A stretch of DNA of 64,000 nt from Sclerodactyla briareus (Eukaryota > Echinodermata > Holothuroidea > Dendrochirotida > Sclerodactylidae), in NCBI GenBank assembly GCA_026419785.1, contig JAODTK010003610.1, positions 1 through 64,000 of the forward strand, read 5' to 3'. A program made the position numbers and the translations under genes. Positions 25,612 to 38,780 of the stretch are shown here, piece after piece. Below the pieces are notes generated by a model that saw nothing but the letters and a program-made list of their open reading frames with translations, ran no database searches and was not told where the DNA came from. Every line of letters starts with the position of its first letter. The stretch's first letter is position 1.

Positions 25612-26455
25612 TCTGGCTTGTGGGTACGATACCTCGACCCCACCTGGATGGATTGAGCTCATTCTTGGTATGTGGGTTCCCCCCATGGTGTGAATATGAT
25701 CCCTTATTGTTTCGGGGTAGGCCATAGGTCATCTGAGGTCAGCGGCGGACGCCGCCGAAAAACATGGTGGACACGAAAAGTCCGACAGCTTGGTGCCGAT
25801 TAAAGTTGACATTTGGCATACTGCTTTCTTGAGTACAATAACCTCATTTTTTTTTACTGTGCAAAGTGGGGGTAATTGTGTGAAAAAATAGTGAAAATTG
25901 AGAAATTGTGAAAAAATTATATTTTTGCCAATTTCAGCTTGCGATAACTGAACCCAACCTGGAAATGGATCAAGCTCACACTTGGCATGTGAGTTCCCCC
26001 AAGGTGAGTATATGATCCCTAATGTGTTGAGGTCGGGTCAAAGAACATCTTTGGTCTCCAGCGGTGAAAGTCTAAGAACCTTGTAGACATTGTCCAGAAC
26101 GCTTGGTCCGATCAAGCTGAAAACTTACTGCTCTTTCAAGGGGAGTCCAAGAAAACCCTGTTGTTCTTGTAGAGCAGGGGTCACGTTTGGTTAAAATGGG
26201 GAGAAAAGACGAAAATTGTGATCGAAAAACTGATTATCTTGTCAAAAATCTAGCTGGTGGGATACAATAACTTGACCCCACCTGGATGGATTGAGCTCAT
26301 TCTTGGTATGTGGGTTCCCCATGACAAGTATATGATCCCTATTGTTTTGGGGTCAGATCAAAGGTCATCTGAAGCTACCAGAGGACAAAGTCTGAAAACC
26401 TTGTGGAAACGATAAGTCCAGAACGCTTGGCCCGACCAAGCTGGCTTTGGCTACA
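25612..26455 (+). repeat. Family A repeats, about 2.7 units
   Basis: 'ggatggattgagctcattcttggtatgtgggttcccc' at about 25645 recurs near 25962 (variant) and 26284, spacing about 317-322 bp. The AGGTCA cluster is partly preserved (aaaggtcatctgaag, ataggtcatctgaggtca). Confidence 0.85.
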
Positions 26456-29208
26456 CGTTCCTGCTGATAATAACCGAGAATGCGGTGAAGTGAGAAAGTC
26501 AATATGGGATCCAATCGACGTCTCATGAGCGTTCAAGCCTGACAAGAGTATAGCAAGAGGATAGCACAATAGAAAAAAAAAAAAACACAGAGCTTGGTTC
26601 TTTTGCTGAGACATCCGAACCGACACACACCACTATCCACTGACTCAATGTGTCATTCCGAGGGCACCTCAAACCTCAGGCTCGCATGGATCAGAGTTAC
26701 CAATGACACTGCTGAGGGTGGACGAATGACTTCCACGTTCTAGCCCAAAACTGGACAGACCCAGTAGCACCGACCAAGATTCCATCAAAAGACTGGATCT
26801 TTCGTCTTGGTCCTTGCCACCTCAAGACCCAATGGACTTGCCTCTCAACTCTTTTCCGAGTGAGAAAGTATTCGTCATCAGACCATATACGCAGTCAAAC
26901 CTATAGAAGACAACTTTTGTGAGTATGTGGAGATGAATCCTCCAGTCTAGAGAGCAGCGATCGCGAAGGAACCTGCAATCATCTCACAGGAATTCCGCAA
27001 GGCCGAGTTATGAGAGACACATATAATTATTAGGCATGCGCATTTGGGAACTGTGAATAGCTCGCCTGAAAGAAGTACCTTTCATGCTCTGAGTGGTTCA
27101 ACATACCTCAGTTCGTCTTCTGAGAGTTTCTCCTGAATGCATCTCAAAACAACGCGGTCACCGCTTATGAAAGGTTGCGGTCGATTTGCGCAACTAAACT
27201 TTCGCAAGCAGTCACAAGATGTAGACTCCGCGTGTGGCGACCGCGAGGTTAGGTTGGCTTCGATGTCATTCAGTTCAAATAAATCTATTCCAATCAGCCG
27301 TTCACCTAGTTAAGTGTATATCTATTGTACAATACATTACATATATGCTTGGGATACTACCAGTTGAACTCATGACCACCTTCCTAACAAAAAGATACCC
27401 ACCCAATATTAAGAAAATTCAAAACATCAGAATTCTGTAAATCATTTTTTCCCCCCCCCCCCCCCCCGGAAAGAAATCTGACAAAACATAAACTGAATTA
27501 GTACGATAGAATGTTGAACCAAATATTGTGATATTGTGTCAGATTGGTAGGTTTATCGAAAATCTACCCAAACAGGCTGAAACAGCACTAACGTGTGTCG
27601 GGGCACTGATGCATTCGGAAACGTTGAAGCTTTAGTGTACCTGAACGGAATTCCCAACGGAATCAGAAAAAAAAATATTGTGGGAAGGCCGCAGCTTCAT
27701 GGAACCCCCCCCCCCCCCCGCCGTTTTCCGGCTACCACTGAGAGTCTCATAAATCCTTGACTAGACATGTGCTAATATAAATCCACGGTAGCCTATCAGT
27801 AAGGGTTCATGTGGACTGTTCAACAGACTGTAAATACTGCAGTGTAGATAGACTTCTGTTCAAGTGCATTAAAGGCAGGTGTTTTTGTAGTGTCTGCACA
27901 TTTTTCATCTATTGGCGGATGGCATCCGCAACCTAATAAGGTGCATGACAGTTGGGTATTACTTACTCTTGTGTAATATGCCCCAGATATTGCCCAAAGA
28001 GGCATGGAGCCTGTTTAAAGCGAATCCATGGAAGGGTCTCCTAGCAACGAAGGCTTTGTATGCATAATGTGAACTTGCCAAATGCTCATGTCCCAGGTAT
28101 AACGATTATTAAAAGGATTAAATTAGACTCTCCTGACCTTAACTTATCGTAACCTCGCATGTGCTCTTCATACATGCAAACTACCTATCTCATTTGAACA
28201 TGGATGTGAGATGAGTTCTTCGGATACTTTGTTGACAGTCTTTGTGAGCTCTCACCTCTCCTGAAATTAGGTGATCCTTAACTGAAACCAGAAAAAATGT
28301 TTCTCCCTCCCCATACATACCTCTTTTCACCCTGATTAATGTTCTAGGTTTGCTGTTTCTTCAGATATTATGCTGACAAGCTTTCTGATCTGTGACTCTT
28401 CTTGACGTTGCCCCAACGCTACAAGCAATGAAGTTCCTTCCCATATGTAACACCACACACCGGTACCCAATTGAGCTTGATAAAGGGCTGTAGATCTTGC
28501 TGCTATTTTAGGTTTTCTCCTGAAATTACCTTGGCCTGAAGCCAGAATCAATGCGGTTCCTTATTAGTGTGCAGCCCGCAACTAAATGAAACTTGGTACA
28601 TGCATGCGCTAGATAAATATCGTACCCACACATTTCCTTAGGTTTGCCCTCTCACAACCTTGAATGACCTTAAACTCTGAATAAAGGTTACAACCAGTGA
28701 AGAGGGTTCGGGATAGAGTGGACGTGAGTGGGTCGTGATCCCCAACTTTTGTCTCCCTTCATAGCGTTTTTTTTAAACGCCAAACATTCAACAACTTGCT
28801 TTGGACCCCCCCCCCCCTCCCCCCAACCGAACTTTCAACGGGTGGTTGCGCTCTTACGCTGAATAAACCTACTTTCTCGGTAGAATGCACCTCACACTTC
28901 CTAACGTAGGTGTTGACATAGGGTGTTACAAGGATGCAACCACTATAACAGCCAGCGAGGTATATGGTGTGGTGGCCCTCGCATGTTATGGCAGAGTATT
29001 GTCGACGCCATTATTCCACGTAACCGGCTTACTCAAGGACACTTCATCAAACTTGGGGTTCTCAGGCCTAATCGCGGAGGGTGGATGCGGATTAGAATAC
29101 CTTCCTAAATCCCCCATGAGTGAGTTTGACGGTGATTCGTTGAATCCGTGCACTTGGAAAATCGATTATTGCCACTCCCAATTATCAGCTCTCCCAATCT
29201 CGCTCGCT
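26456..29208. other. Unassigned sequence with C runs
   Basis: C17 at 27451-27467, C15 at 27705-27719 and C12 at 28806-28817. 'aatgaaacttggtacatgcatgc' (28584) is dispersed-repeat-like. No exon, RNA gene or intact element is recognised. The + frame 28885-29442 (185 codons) runs into antisense of an RT fragment and is not credible. Confidence 0.4.
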
Positions 29209-30515
29209 TCATCCCTCCCCTACCCACCTACTCCCAAAACATGTCTCTACCCTGATACACATGACGGCTATGTCTCCAGAAACCGACATGCCCCCCCTTT
29301 TTGTAAGGAAGAGAAACATTTGTCTAGGGCGCAATTGCGTAGGATTGTTCCACTCTCTGGACGCGAACACCCGGGAACGGCGTTTCCCGCAGGTTGTGTG
29401 AAAGCGAGGAATGGAGAGACGGTTGTTAGTAGCAGATCTTAAATCATGAGTGGGAGCGTAGAGCTTTAGCTGATCAGATGTAGCCGGGAGCCAGACTGTC
29501 GACTTTGAAAACATAAAATAACTGCTTGAAGATGATTTGTTTCCTGATGTTGATCCAGTGGAGAGACCGGAGGAGTGGTTGAGCGTCAACTCGTCGGTTC
29601 ACACCAAAGACCACCATCCGAGATGCTCCATATTGAAGACGCTGTATACAGTCATTCTCTGTGCAGATAGAGAGCATTACAATAGTCTAAACGGGAAGTG
29701 ATTAACGCTCTGACCGTAGTGTGACATGAGGATTGTGATTCACGGTTGGAATACGCCCACAGGTTTTTGGTGTGGCACAAACAAATTTTCGAACAGCATC
29801 GACGTGAGACGTGAGCGACATGCTGGCATCAAAGTGACATTCAAGATTCCGGATGGTGGTGACACATGGATATTGTTATTACTGACCTGAAGCGTAATGT
29901 TGGGTAGGTCGAGTCTCCTAGATTGTAGTTAGATGCTGCAATGAAGAATTCAGTCTTTGATCGTTAAGTGTAAGGGTAGTTGCTGGAAAGCCAATGCTTG
30001 ATGTCAGTGATGCATCGAGAAATAGAACTTAGAGTGTTATCCATTAGCCCCATCGATGTGTGGATCGAACGAAGCGTAGAGCTGGCAGTCATCCGCATAT
30101 ATGTGGTAGTTATTATTATGACTAGCCGCTAATTCACCAATGGGGCTACAATAGACGGAAAATAGGAGTGGTCGTAACACCGAGCCTTGGGGAACACCAT
30201 ATTTTGTGGTGATGGGATCAGACAGCGTACCGTTTATGCTGATTCGTGACGACCATCCATTTAAGTAAGAGGTAAACCACTGAAGGGCCATATCAGAAAC
30301 TGCGTATTCGTTTCTGAGGCGAATTGATAACAAAGCGTGGTCCACCGTATCAAACCTGCACTCATGGGAAGTAATACTACAGGTCTGCTCTTTTGGCGTC
30401 AATCTCAAACATAATGTCGTCTTGTACTTTCATGAGCGCAGTTGCAGTGGAATGTTGTGAGCGGTAAGCAGACTGGAGAGTCATTAGGTGTGTTGTTCAT
30501 GTGATCAATTCATTT
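29209..30515 (-). mobile_element. L2/CR1-like LINE reverse transcriptase, broken
   Basis: Minus-strand RT blocks occur in order with frame changes: LQSAYRSQHSTATALMKVQ (about 30500-30450), FDTVDHALL and ALQWFTSYLNG, GVPQGSVLRPLLF, then the catalytic IYADDCQLY (about 30074-30100). Next come SRLDYCNAL (29677-29700), PLLRSLHWINIRKQI and LYAPTHDLRSATNNRL with SREWNN. This is the fingers-palm-thumb order of an L2/CR1 element. The endonuclease and ORF1 are absent. Stops and frame changes rule out an active protein in this sequence. Confidence 0.85.
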
Positions 30516-31674
30516 GAGATAACAAAAATCACACTTTTCATTAATCAATTACCTTGTTGCAACAACCATAGGTTGTGATGGGCCCTTGTATCTCAGCTCG
30601 TCACGGTCTAACGATGGGGACTCTAAGTTGTGGCGTTACAATTGCCTGGTGACTATCAATTGGAAAATAACCACTTGTACAGTGATTTTTAAACGAATTT
30701 CATGATAATAGGGAGATGACAAGAGATGAAGCTTCAGCAGCAGGAGGGATGGGCATAAGGTGGGCACAGTTGCGTAGATTTTGTGTCATAAAACTTACGT
30801 GCATCAGTTGCCAGAACAGTCCAGAACTCCGTTAGAGGTGTACAACTCTCGGCTACAAGTGTCAATGGGGTTCGGCGTACAGTGAGCAGAGTGATGACTG
30901 ATGTATCTAACAAGTTGAAATTTTATGCACAAATAGGATGCTGAACCGCTAAAGGAATCTAAGTAATAGTGAGAGGTCCCTTTAGGGCCCTTCTTATAAT
31001 GTTCTATTAGGGGAAAAAGTAGCTCTGACACAGAAGCTCGTCGTGTGAAACTGACGATCGCGTCGGCCCTCACAATCGCCGCACCCACTGGACAGCTGGA
31101 AAGAGGAAGGGGGTCAGAATTGCTTAGGATTGAGCGTGCCTCCTCATCCACTAGCACTACACTTCGATACTGTGTCATGGCCGCGTAAGTTGGCATCCGC
31201 CTTCTGCGATGAACCGCGCCGCAGTAAAATGTAAACAGGTAACATGACGATTGTGTGTTATACTGTGCCCATTTGTTTTCGCGTGTGTCCACGGATCCCG
31301 TATTTCTCAACCGCAACAAAAAGCAGCCCAGTTGCAACCAGTTACAACTGGCGCCCTCCGATCACCAGAAAAATTAAGCCAGACATGCATTCCGCACACA
31401 AACTGCGTATCATAGTGGTATTGCAAAGCAGATGCAGACTTTGAAGCGACAACAAACTGCACAAAGCATCTATCGACTCTTCCAAATAAAGAATAAGGCA
31501 CTGATGTCAAATATTATAGATATCAGCCTACGTTATATGTACTATAGTGCTGACATCAGCCTATTACCGTCAGCCTAAAGCGAGGAAGTGTGGTTGTGGG
31601 AAGTTTGAAGTGAGGGTGCATGGAGGGATGCGCCAACGAGGAGGCAGCGTGCTGCAGCAAAGAGCCTTACAGTG
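30516..31674. other. Unassigned; minus frame 30804-31337 unexplained
   Basis: The 177-codon minus frame is among the longest in the window, but I recognise no domain and see no signal peptide or membrane segment. It lies upstream of the minus-strand LINE and might be element-derived. Confidence 0.2.
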
Positions 31675-31748
31675 GTAGACCCGGATGAAATTCGAACCCG
31701 GTCGCCTGGGTGGGGAGGCCGGCGCTCTACAAATTGTGCCAACTACTC
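31675..31748 (-). repeat. tRNA-derived SINE head or tRNA pseudogene
   Basis: On the minus strand TTGGCACAATTTGTAGAGCG resembles the Pol III A box with D arm, and GGGTTCGAATTTC resembles the B box, separated by a GCCGGCCTCCCC stretch in the anticodon position. The acceptor arms do not pair well, so a SINE or pseudogene is likelier than a functional tRNA. Confidence 0.55.
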
Positions 31749-33147
31749 AGTAATTGTTCCCAATACGAAGTACACATAGAAGAAGATGGAGACTTTGTAG
31801 GACTAAGGAGCGACTCGTGCTGCCAGGATAAACCCGGCGACAACCACAGTTATCAAGGTCGGGATCGTCTTTCGCCTCATCATCAGACTAATCTCGTGGC
31901 TCTGATCCGTCTAATGTGCCGGAAATTGTTCTTGTGGAACACCATCCCTGAGAGATGCCGCCGTATGTAACCTATCTCGGGGAAATCCGGATGTGCATGG
32001 TGTACAATCATGTCGGCCTTGCCCAGACTCCTGTCGTACTGTAATTCGCAGAGGTTGCCCCCTTCGTCGCTCTCGGGCTCCGTCGTCCGTCATTTATAGG
32101 CCTATGTTAAGAGGCGTTAGTAGTGCCACGGGGAGATAGAGAAGTGGTGGGGGAGGATCCGGGGGGGGGAGGGACCGAACATACGCCAGCACATAAAAAG
32201 AGTGTCGTTTTCATTGATCCCGAGCGCTAAGTAGCCAGAAAACACATGTACCTACTATGAAATTGTCATCATATTTGTCAAAATACGGTATATATCTTTC
32301 CTGTTACTTTAGTTTGAATGAGAAGACCGTTTGGTTCAACTCTATGTAAGTTAACACAGTGTCGCTATATTATCGTTAGCATTTAACAAGTCACGCGAAA
32401 CCATTGGTGACGACTAATAATCACCTTATATTCCACAGTGAGAATATATACCATCAGAACATGCGAATCGAAGAACTCATTTTTCGCACGCATTGGACAA
32501 CATAGCCAAAGAATAACACATTCAATTATTTAATATTATTATATTGCCGGTAGCTATAGCGCCGGCATCTTCGGTTGGGTCATGATTCGATCCAAAGAGC
32601 ACTTCGTACACAGTTGATGTTTAGCATAGGTTTGCCTACACGAATTTAGTACATATGGAATAGCCTTGCCAGCCTCTCACACACACCATTTCACACAAGG
32701 GACCAGGAATAATGGCAGCCTCGGGAGTTGAATAGATAATCTATACCCATAACCCTTTTTTTTCGCCAGTGCATTAGCGGAAGCAGTCCCCGCTATTGTG
32801 GTACGTGGACGTTTTTTCTTAGGAATACGTTCCTCAGTCCATTGACCTATCGACTCGTCCCTTTCATTCATTTCTATTGATTGTATACATTGCCAATTTA
32901 TCCTGGTTTGCTGATTGAACGTGGAGTTTATTTAATTACGAAACGCTGTGCTTATGTTGTACAAAAATTGTATATTCCACACATGCCCATCTGATCGAAT
33001 ATTTGGGCTACCCTTCGTAACAGTGTCTAGCAAACAGTCGGAATAATCACATCATTGTGACAGTATCCTATGGCTAGCTAGTGAAACTCTACCTGCACTA
33101 AAAATAAATACGAACATTACACAATACCACCGAGTTGTCGCAAACTG
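31749..33147. other. No recognised feature
   Basis: Short frames only. The minus frame 32677-32871 carries a basic PKKKRPR, but nothing else supports it as a gene. Confidence 0.4.
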
Positions 33148-33190
33148 TTTTTTTTTTTTTTTTTTTTTTTGTTTTGTTTTTTTTTTTTTT
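33148..33190. repeat. T-rich run
   Basis: T23 followed by gttttg and T14. No adjacent retroposon body is recognised. Confidence 0.9.
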
Positions 33191-33504
33191 GTTGTGCATT
33201 TTAGATGTTTGCCTATGTTTATTTGGTCTTCAATCGCGGCCCGTTTTTCCATGAGTTTTTTCAAGGCTGACTATTGAGAAAAGTCCTTATCACTATTATT
33301 CTTCATCTTATTCTCAATTACAGTTATATGTTTTCGTTAGGGAAAGAGACCGACGCTACTCAGAGAACCTATTGGGACCCCTTCAAAGCATTCTCTTCAC
33401 CACTCTTCCTCAGAAACAAAACCTTTCTGGAACACACGGACTCGAGGGAAATCCTGTTTATAACTAGACACGCTGGCGTAGCCGCCAACTTGTAATCCCC
33501 ATTT
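33191..33504. other. No recognised feature
   Basis: The spacer between the T run and the satellite array. Confidence 0.4.
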
Positions 33505-36500
33505 GCCAGAACCAGTTTCTATTTTTTTTTTTCCAGTTAACTCCTTAAATAGCATATTTATTCAGACTCACCTTGAACCACATGTACCCCCGACGGATGT
33601 CAATTGATGTCGAGGTCACACACATGCAGGTTCACAATTATATCACAATTGTACCTTCCAGCCGTCACAGAATATTCAATTCTCCATTACGGCCAGACAA
33701 CAGTTTTTTTGACCCCTAAGTTGACCTTGAATTGACCTTGATTACATGCGTTTTTAATCAAAATTGTAACTCTCCTGTGATACATCCATCCTAAGAGATT
33801 TTGCATTCTGATAACACGCCCGGCAGTGCTATTGCCAAAAAAGTATTAAAATCAGTTTTTGACCCCTACGTGACCTTCAATGACGTCATGACAGGCGGTT
33901 TGTATCAAAATTGTTACTCTCCATGTGGGCATCCACTCCTAGAAGCATATTTGCCTTCCAATGAGGCCCGCTAAATGTTATTGCAAAAAGCTATTAAATT
34001 AAACTTTGCCCCCTGTAACTACAAAGTATGCGTCCGATCGAGCGGCGGGAGTTGGTTTCCTGTGAAGCACAAAAGGGTCTATCACATATACAAAAATAAC
34101 CAGTTTCTATTTTTTTTTGCCGCTACCTCCTTAAAAATTAAAAGGGCACATTAAGTCAAGACTCAACCTTCACCCACATGCACCGCCCGACAGAGGTCAA
34201 ATTGAGGTCAGAGGTACACAACATGCAGGTCAACAATTTATCACAATGGGAAACCTTCCAGCCTTCCCGATATCAATTCTCCGATTATGGCCAGGAAACA
34301 AGTTTTGACCCCTAAGTGAGTGAACTGAATGACCTTTAGTGGACAGACCGTTTTTGAAAATGGTAACTCTCCACTGTGGAGACAATTCCACTCCCTAGCA
34401 GCATTTTGCAATTTGATGAACATGCCCAGTGTATTGCCAAAAAAGTATTAAAATAAGTGTTTTTTTGACCCTAACTGACTTAATGACCTTCAATGACATG
34501 GCGGCTCTTATAAAAATTGTTACGGCCCATGGATGCATCACTCTAGACGCATATGGATCCAGGAACACGCCAATGTTATTGCGAAAAAGTATTAATTAAA
34601 TTAAACTTTGACCCCTTATAACTACCAAAGTAACCGATCGAAGCGGGAGTTGGTTCCTCCATAAAGCACACAAAGGTCTACACCTATCCCCAAATACCCA
34701 GTTTCTATTTCTTTTTGCCCGTACTCCTTAAATAAGCAACATTTTTTGATTAAACTTTTTAACCACATGACCAACCTGACAGTGGTCAAATTGAGGTCAG
34801 AGGTCACACACATCAGGTCAACAATATATCACAATGGTGAACCTTCCAGCCGTCACACAGATATTCACTCCTCCGATTTCGGCCAGAAAAACAAGTTTTT
34901 TTAACCCCTAGTGACCTTGAATGACCGTGAATGACATGCAGTTTTTAAATCAAAATTGTAATCCTCCATGTGATACAACATCCACGTCCTAAGAGCATTT
35001 TGCATTCTGATAAACTACACGCCCAGTGCTATTGCCAAAACGTTATTAAAATCATTTTTTGACCCCTACGTGACCGGGGTCATGACCTTCCATTAATGGC
35101 GTTTTTAATTTATCAAATTGTTACTCTCCATGTGATGCATCCACTCCTAGTCGCATATTGCATTCCAATGAGCACGCCTAAGGTTTTGCAAAAAAGCTTT
35201 AAAATTACACTGTGACCGCCTTTTAACTCCGCCAAAGTATGCGTCTCCGCTCGAGAGCGGGAGTTGGTTCCTCCCTAGCACACAAAGTTCTATCACATAT
35301 ACCAAAATAAACCATTTCTATTTTTTTTGCCCGTAACTCCTTAAATAATCCCATTTATTCAAGACTCAAAACCCTTTCAACCACATTAACCTGACCCGCC
35401 GACAGAGGTCAAATTGAGGTTCAGAGGTCACACACGCATGCTGGTCAACAATTATGTCACGATGGTGAACCTTCAGGCCTCACAGATTTCATTCTTCCTC
35501 CGATTATGCAGAAACAGTTTTTGACCCCTAAGTGAGTGAACTTGAATGAACCTTTAGTGACATGACATTTTATAGAAAATTGTACTCTCCATGTGATACA
35601 TCCACTCTAGAAGCATTTGCGTTCTATAACCGCCCCCGTGTAATTGCCAAAAAAGTCTTTAAAATCAGTTTTCGACCCCTACGTGACCTTTAATGACAGT
35701 CAATGACATGGCTGTTCTTATAAAAATTGTTACTCTCCATGTGATGCATCCACTCCTAGTCGCATATTGCATTCCAATGAACACAGCCTAATGTTATTGC
35801 AAAAAGCAATTAAATTAAACTTTGACCCCTGTCACTAACAAAGTATGCGTCCGATCGAAGCAGGAGTGGTTTCCTCCATGGAGCACACCAAACGTTCTAT
35901 CCAATCCAACAGAACCAGTTTCTCGTCTTTGCCCGTACGCCTTAATAAGCACCTTTATTCAAGACTAAACCTGAACAACTGACCACCGAGGAGGTCAAAT
36001 TGAGGTCAGGGTCAACACCATGCAGGTCAACAAATATATCACAATGGTGAACCTTCAGCGTCAACGATATTCAATTCTTCCGATTACGGCCAGAAAACAG
36101 TTTTTTTGTACCATAAGGGACCTTGAATGGACCCTTGAATGACATGGCAGGTCTTATGAAAAATTGAAATCTCCATGTGAGACATCCACTCCTAAGAGCA
36201 TTTGGCATTGGATAACACGCCTAGTGCTATTGCCAAAAAAGTATTATATTAAAATCAGTTTTTGACCCCACGTGACTTCAATGACCTTCAATGACATGCG
36301 GGTTGTTATAAAAATTGTTACTCTCCAGGTGATGCATCCACTCATAGAAGCTATTGCATTACAATAGCACGCCTAATAGTTATGCAAAAAAGCTATTAAA
36401 TTAAACTTGAACCCTTTGTAAACTACAAAAGTATGCGTCCGATCGAAGCGGGAGTTGGTTTCTCCATAAAGCACACAAAGGTCTAGAACATACAAAAATA

Positions 36501-38780
36501 ACCAGGTTCTGATTTTTTTGCCCGTAATGCCTAAATAAGCACATTTATTCAAGATCAACCTTCAACAACATGACCGCCGACAGAGGTCAAATTGAGGGCG
36601 AGGTAACACAATGCAGGTCAACAATTATATCCACATGGTGAACCTTCCCAGACTTCACAGATATTCAATTCTCCGATTATGGCCAGAAAAACCGTTTTGA
36701 CCCCTAAGTGATGTGAACTTGAATGACCTTAGTGACATGACAGTTTTTATGAAAATTGTAACTCTCCATGTGATACACCACTCTAAGAAGCATTTTGCAT
36801 CTGAAACACGCCCAGTGCTATTGCCAAAAAAGTATTAAAAATCAGTTTTTGACCCCTACGTGACTTATGACCTGCAAGGACATAGCGGTTTTTATCAAAA
36901 TTGTTACGGCACATGTGATGCATCCACTCCTAGAAGAATATTGCATGCAATGAACAGCCAATGTTATGCACAAGCTATTAAATTAAACTTGACCTATAAT
37001 ACCAAAGTATGCGTCGATCGAAGCGGGAGTTGGTGCCCTCCCATAAAGCGCACACAAAGGTCTATCACATATACCAACTAACAGTTCTATTTCTTTTGCC
37101 GTAACTCCTAAATGAGCACATTTATTCATGATTCACCGTTAAACAACATGGAACCACCTGGGAACGTGGTCAAATTGAGCGTCAGGGTCACACACATGCC
37201 GCTTCAACAAATTATATCACAATGGTGAACGTTTCAGCCTTCGCAGATATCAATTCTCCGATTACAGCCCAGAAAAACGTTTTTGACCCCTAAGTGACCT
37301 GAATGAACTTTCATGACATGGCAGTTTTATGAACTGACAAATTGTAACTCTCCATGTGATCCATCCAATCCTAAGAGCATTTTGCGTTCTGATAACACGA
37401 CAGTGTAATTGCCAAAAAAGTATTTTAAAATCAGTTTTCGAAACCCTACTTGACCTTTAAGACATTCAAGACATGGCGGTGTCTATAAAAATTCTGTTAT
37501 TCAGTGATGCATCCACTCCTAGAGCATAATGCATTCCAATGACCACGCCTAAGGTTATTGCAAAAAGCAATTAAATTAAACTTTGACCCCTTGTAACTTT
37601 GAGACTAGGTGTCAGATTGGAGCGGGAGTTGGTTCCTCCATGAAGCACACAAAGGTATAGCACATATCCAAAAATAACCAGTTTAGTTTTTTGGCCGTAA
37701 CTCTTTAAATAAAGCCAATTAGTCAAGACTCAACTGAAACACATGACCACCCGACAGAGGTCAAATTGAGGGTAGAGGTCACCCACATGCAGGTCAACCA
37801 CTTATATCACAATGGTGGAACCTCCAGCCGCACAGATAATCATTCTCCGATTATGGCCAGGAAAAAAAACAGTTTTTGACCCCTAAGGACCTTGAGATGA
37901 CCTTAGGACATGACAGTCTTATGAAAATTGTAACTCTCCATATGAACATCCACTCCTAGGAGCATTTGGCATTATGATGAAAATGCCCAGTGCTATTGCC
38001 AAAAGTACTAAAATCAGTTTTTGACCCATACGTGACCTTTGATGACTCAATGACATGGCGGTTTTTTATAAAACTTGTTACTATCCATGTGATGCTACAC
38101 TCCTAGAAGGCATATTGCATCCATGAAACGCCAAAATGTATGCGAAAGAAAAAAGCTATTAAATTAAACTTTGACCCCTTGTTATACCAAAGTATGCGTC
38201 CGATCGGAGCAGGAGTTGTTTCTCTACAAAAATAAAGAACACCAAGGTCTATCACAAATCCAAAAAATCAACCAGTTTATAGATCTTTTGCCCGTAACTC
38301 CTTAAATAGACATTTATCAAGAATCAAAACCTTAACCACTGACCACCGGGAGGTCAAATTGAGGTCAGAGGTCACACACATGCAGGTCAACAATTATATC
38401 ACAATGGTGAACCTTCCAGCCTTTCCCAGATATTCAATTCTCCGATACGCCAGGAAAACAGTTTTAGGTTTTGACCCCTAAGTGACTGAATGCCCTTTAG
38501 TGACATGACAGTCTTATGAAAATTTAACTCTCAATGGGGATAACATCCACTCCTAGGAATTTTGCATTCGGAGGAACCTGCCAGTGCTATTGCCAAAAAG
38601 TACCTAAAATTTTTTGGAACCCTACGGGACCTTTGATGGACCTTCAATGACATGGCGGCTCTTATAAAAATTGTTATTCCATTTGATGCAACCACTCCTA
38701 GAGCATATGCATTCCAATGAACACGCTAATGTTATTTGCCCAAAAAGCTATTAAATTAAACTTGATCCCTTGGTCACTAA
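33505..38780 (+). repeat. ~595 bp satellite array, about 9 units, with internal paired subunits
   Basis: 'caaagtatgcgtccgatcgaagcgggagttggtt' or variants recurs near 34023, 34624, 35233, 35837, 36425, 37001, 37600 and 38188, spacing about 576-609 bp. 'accagtttctatttttt.gcccgtaactccttaaat' marks the same period. Each unit contains two related ~148 bp subunits in tandem. In the first unit these are 33708-33855 (gacccctaagt...gccaaaaaagtattaaaatcag) and 33856-34005 (gacccctacgt...gcaaaaagctattaaattaaac). A ~290 bp spacer follows with 'gaggtcaaattgaggtcagaggtca'. Units differ by many single-base indels. No open frame runs through a unit. Confidence 0.95.

Noticed and set aside
28885..29442. Longest + strand frame (185 codons) as a gene
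   Set aside because: Its second half is antisense to a clear minus-strand RT C-terminus, and no domain or splice support is seen in the first half.
30804..31337. 177-codon minus frame as a host gene
   Set aside because: No recognisable domain, no splice sites identified, and it adjoins a LINE; left as unassigned rather than called.
33505..38780. CRISPR array
   Set aside because: The repeats are ~595 bp with related intervening sequence, not short identical repeats with unique spacers, and the genome is animal.
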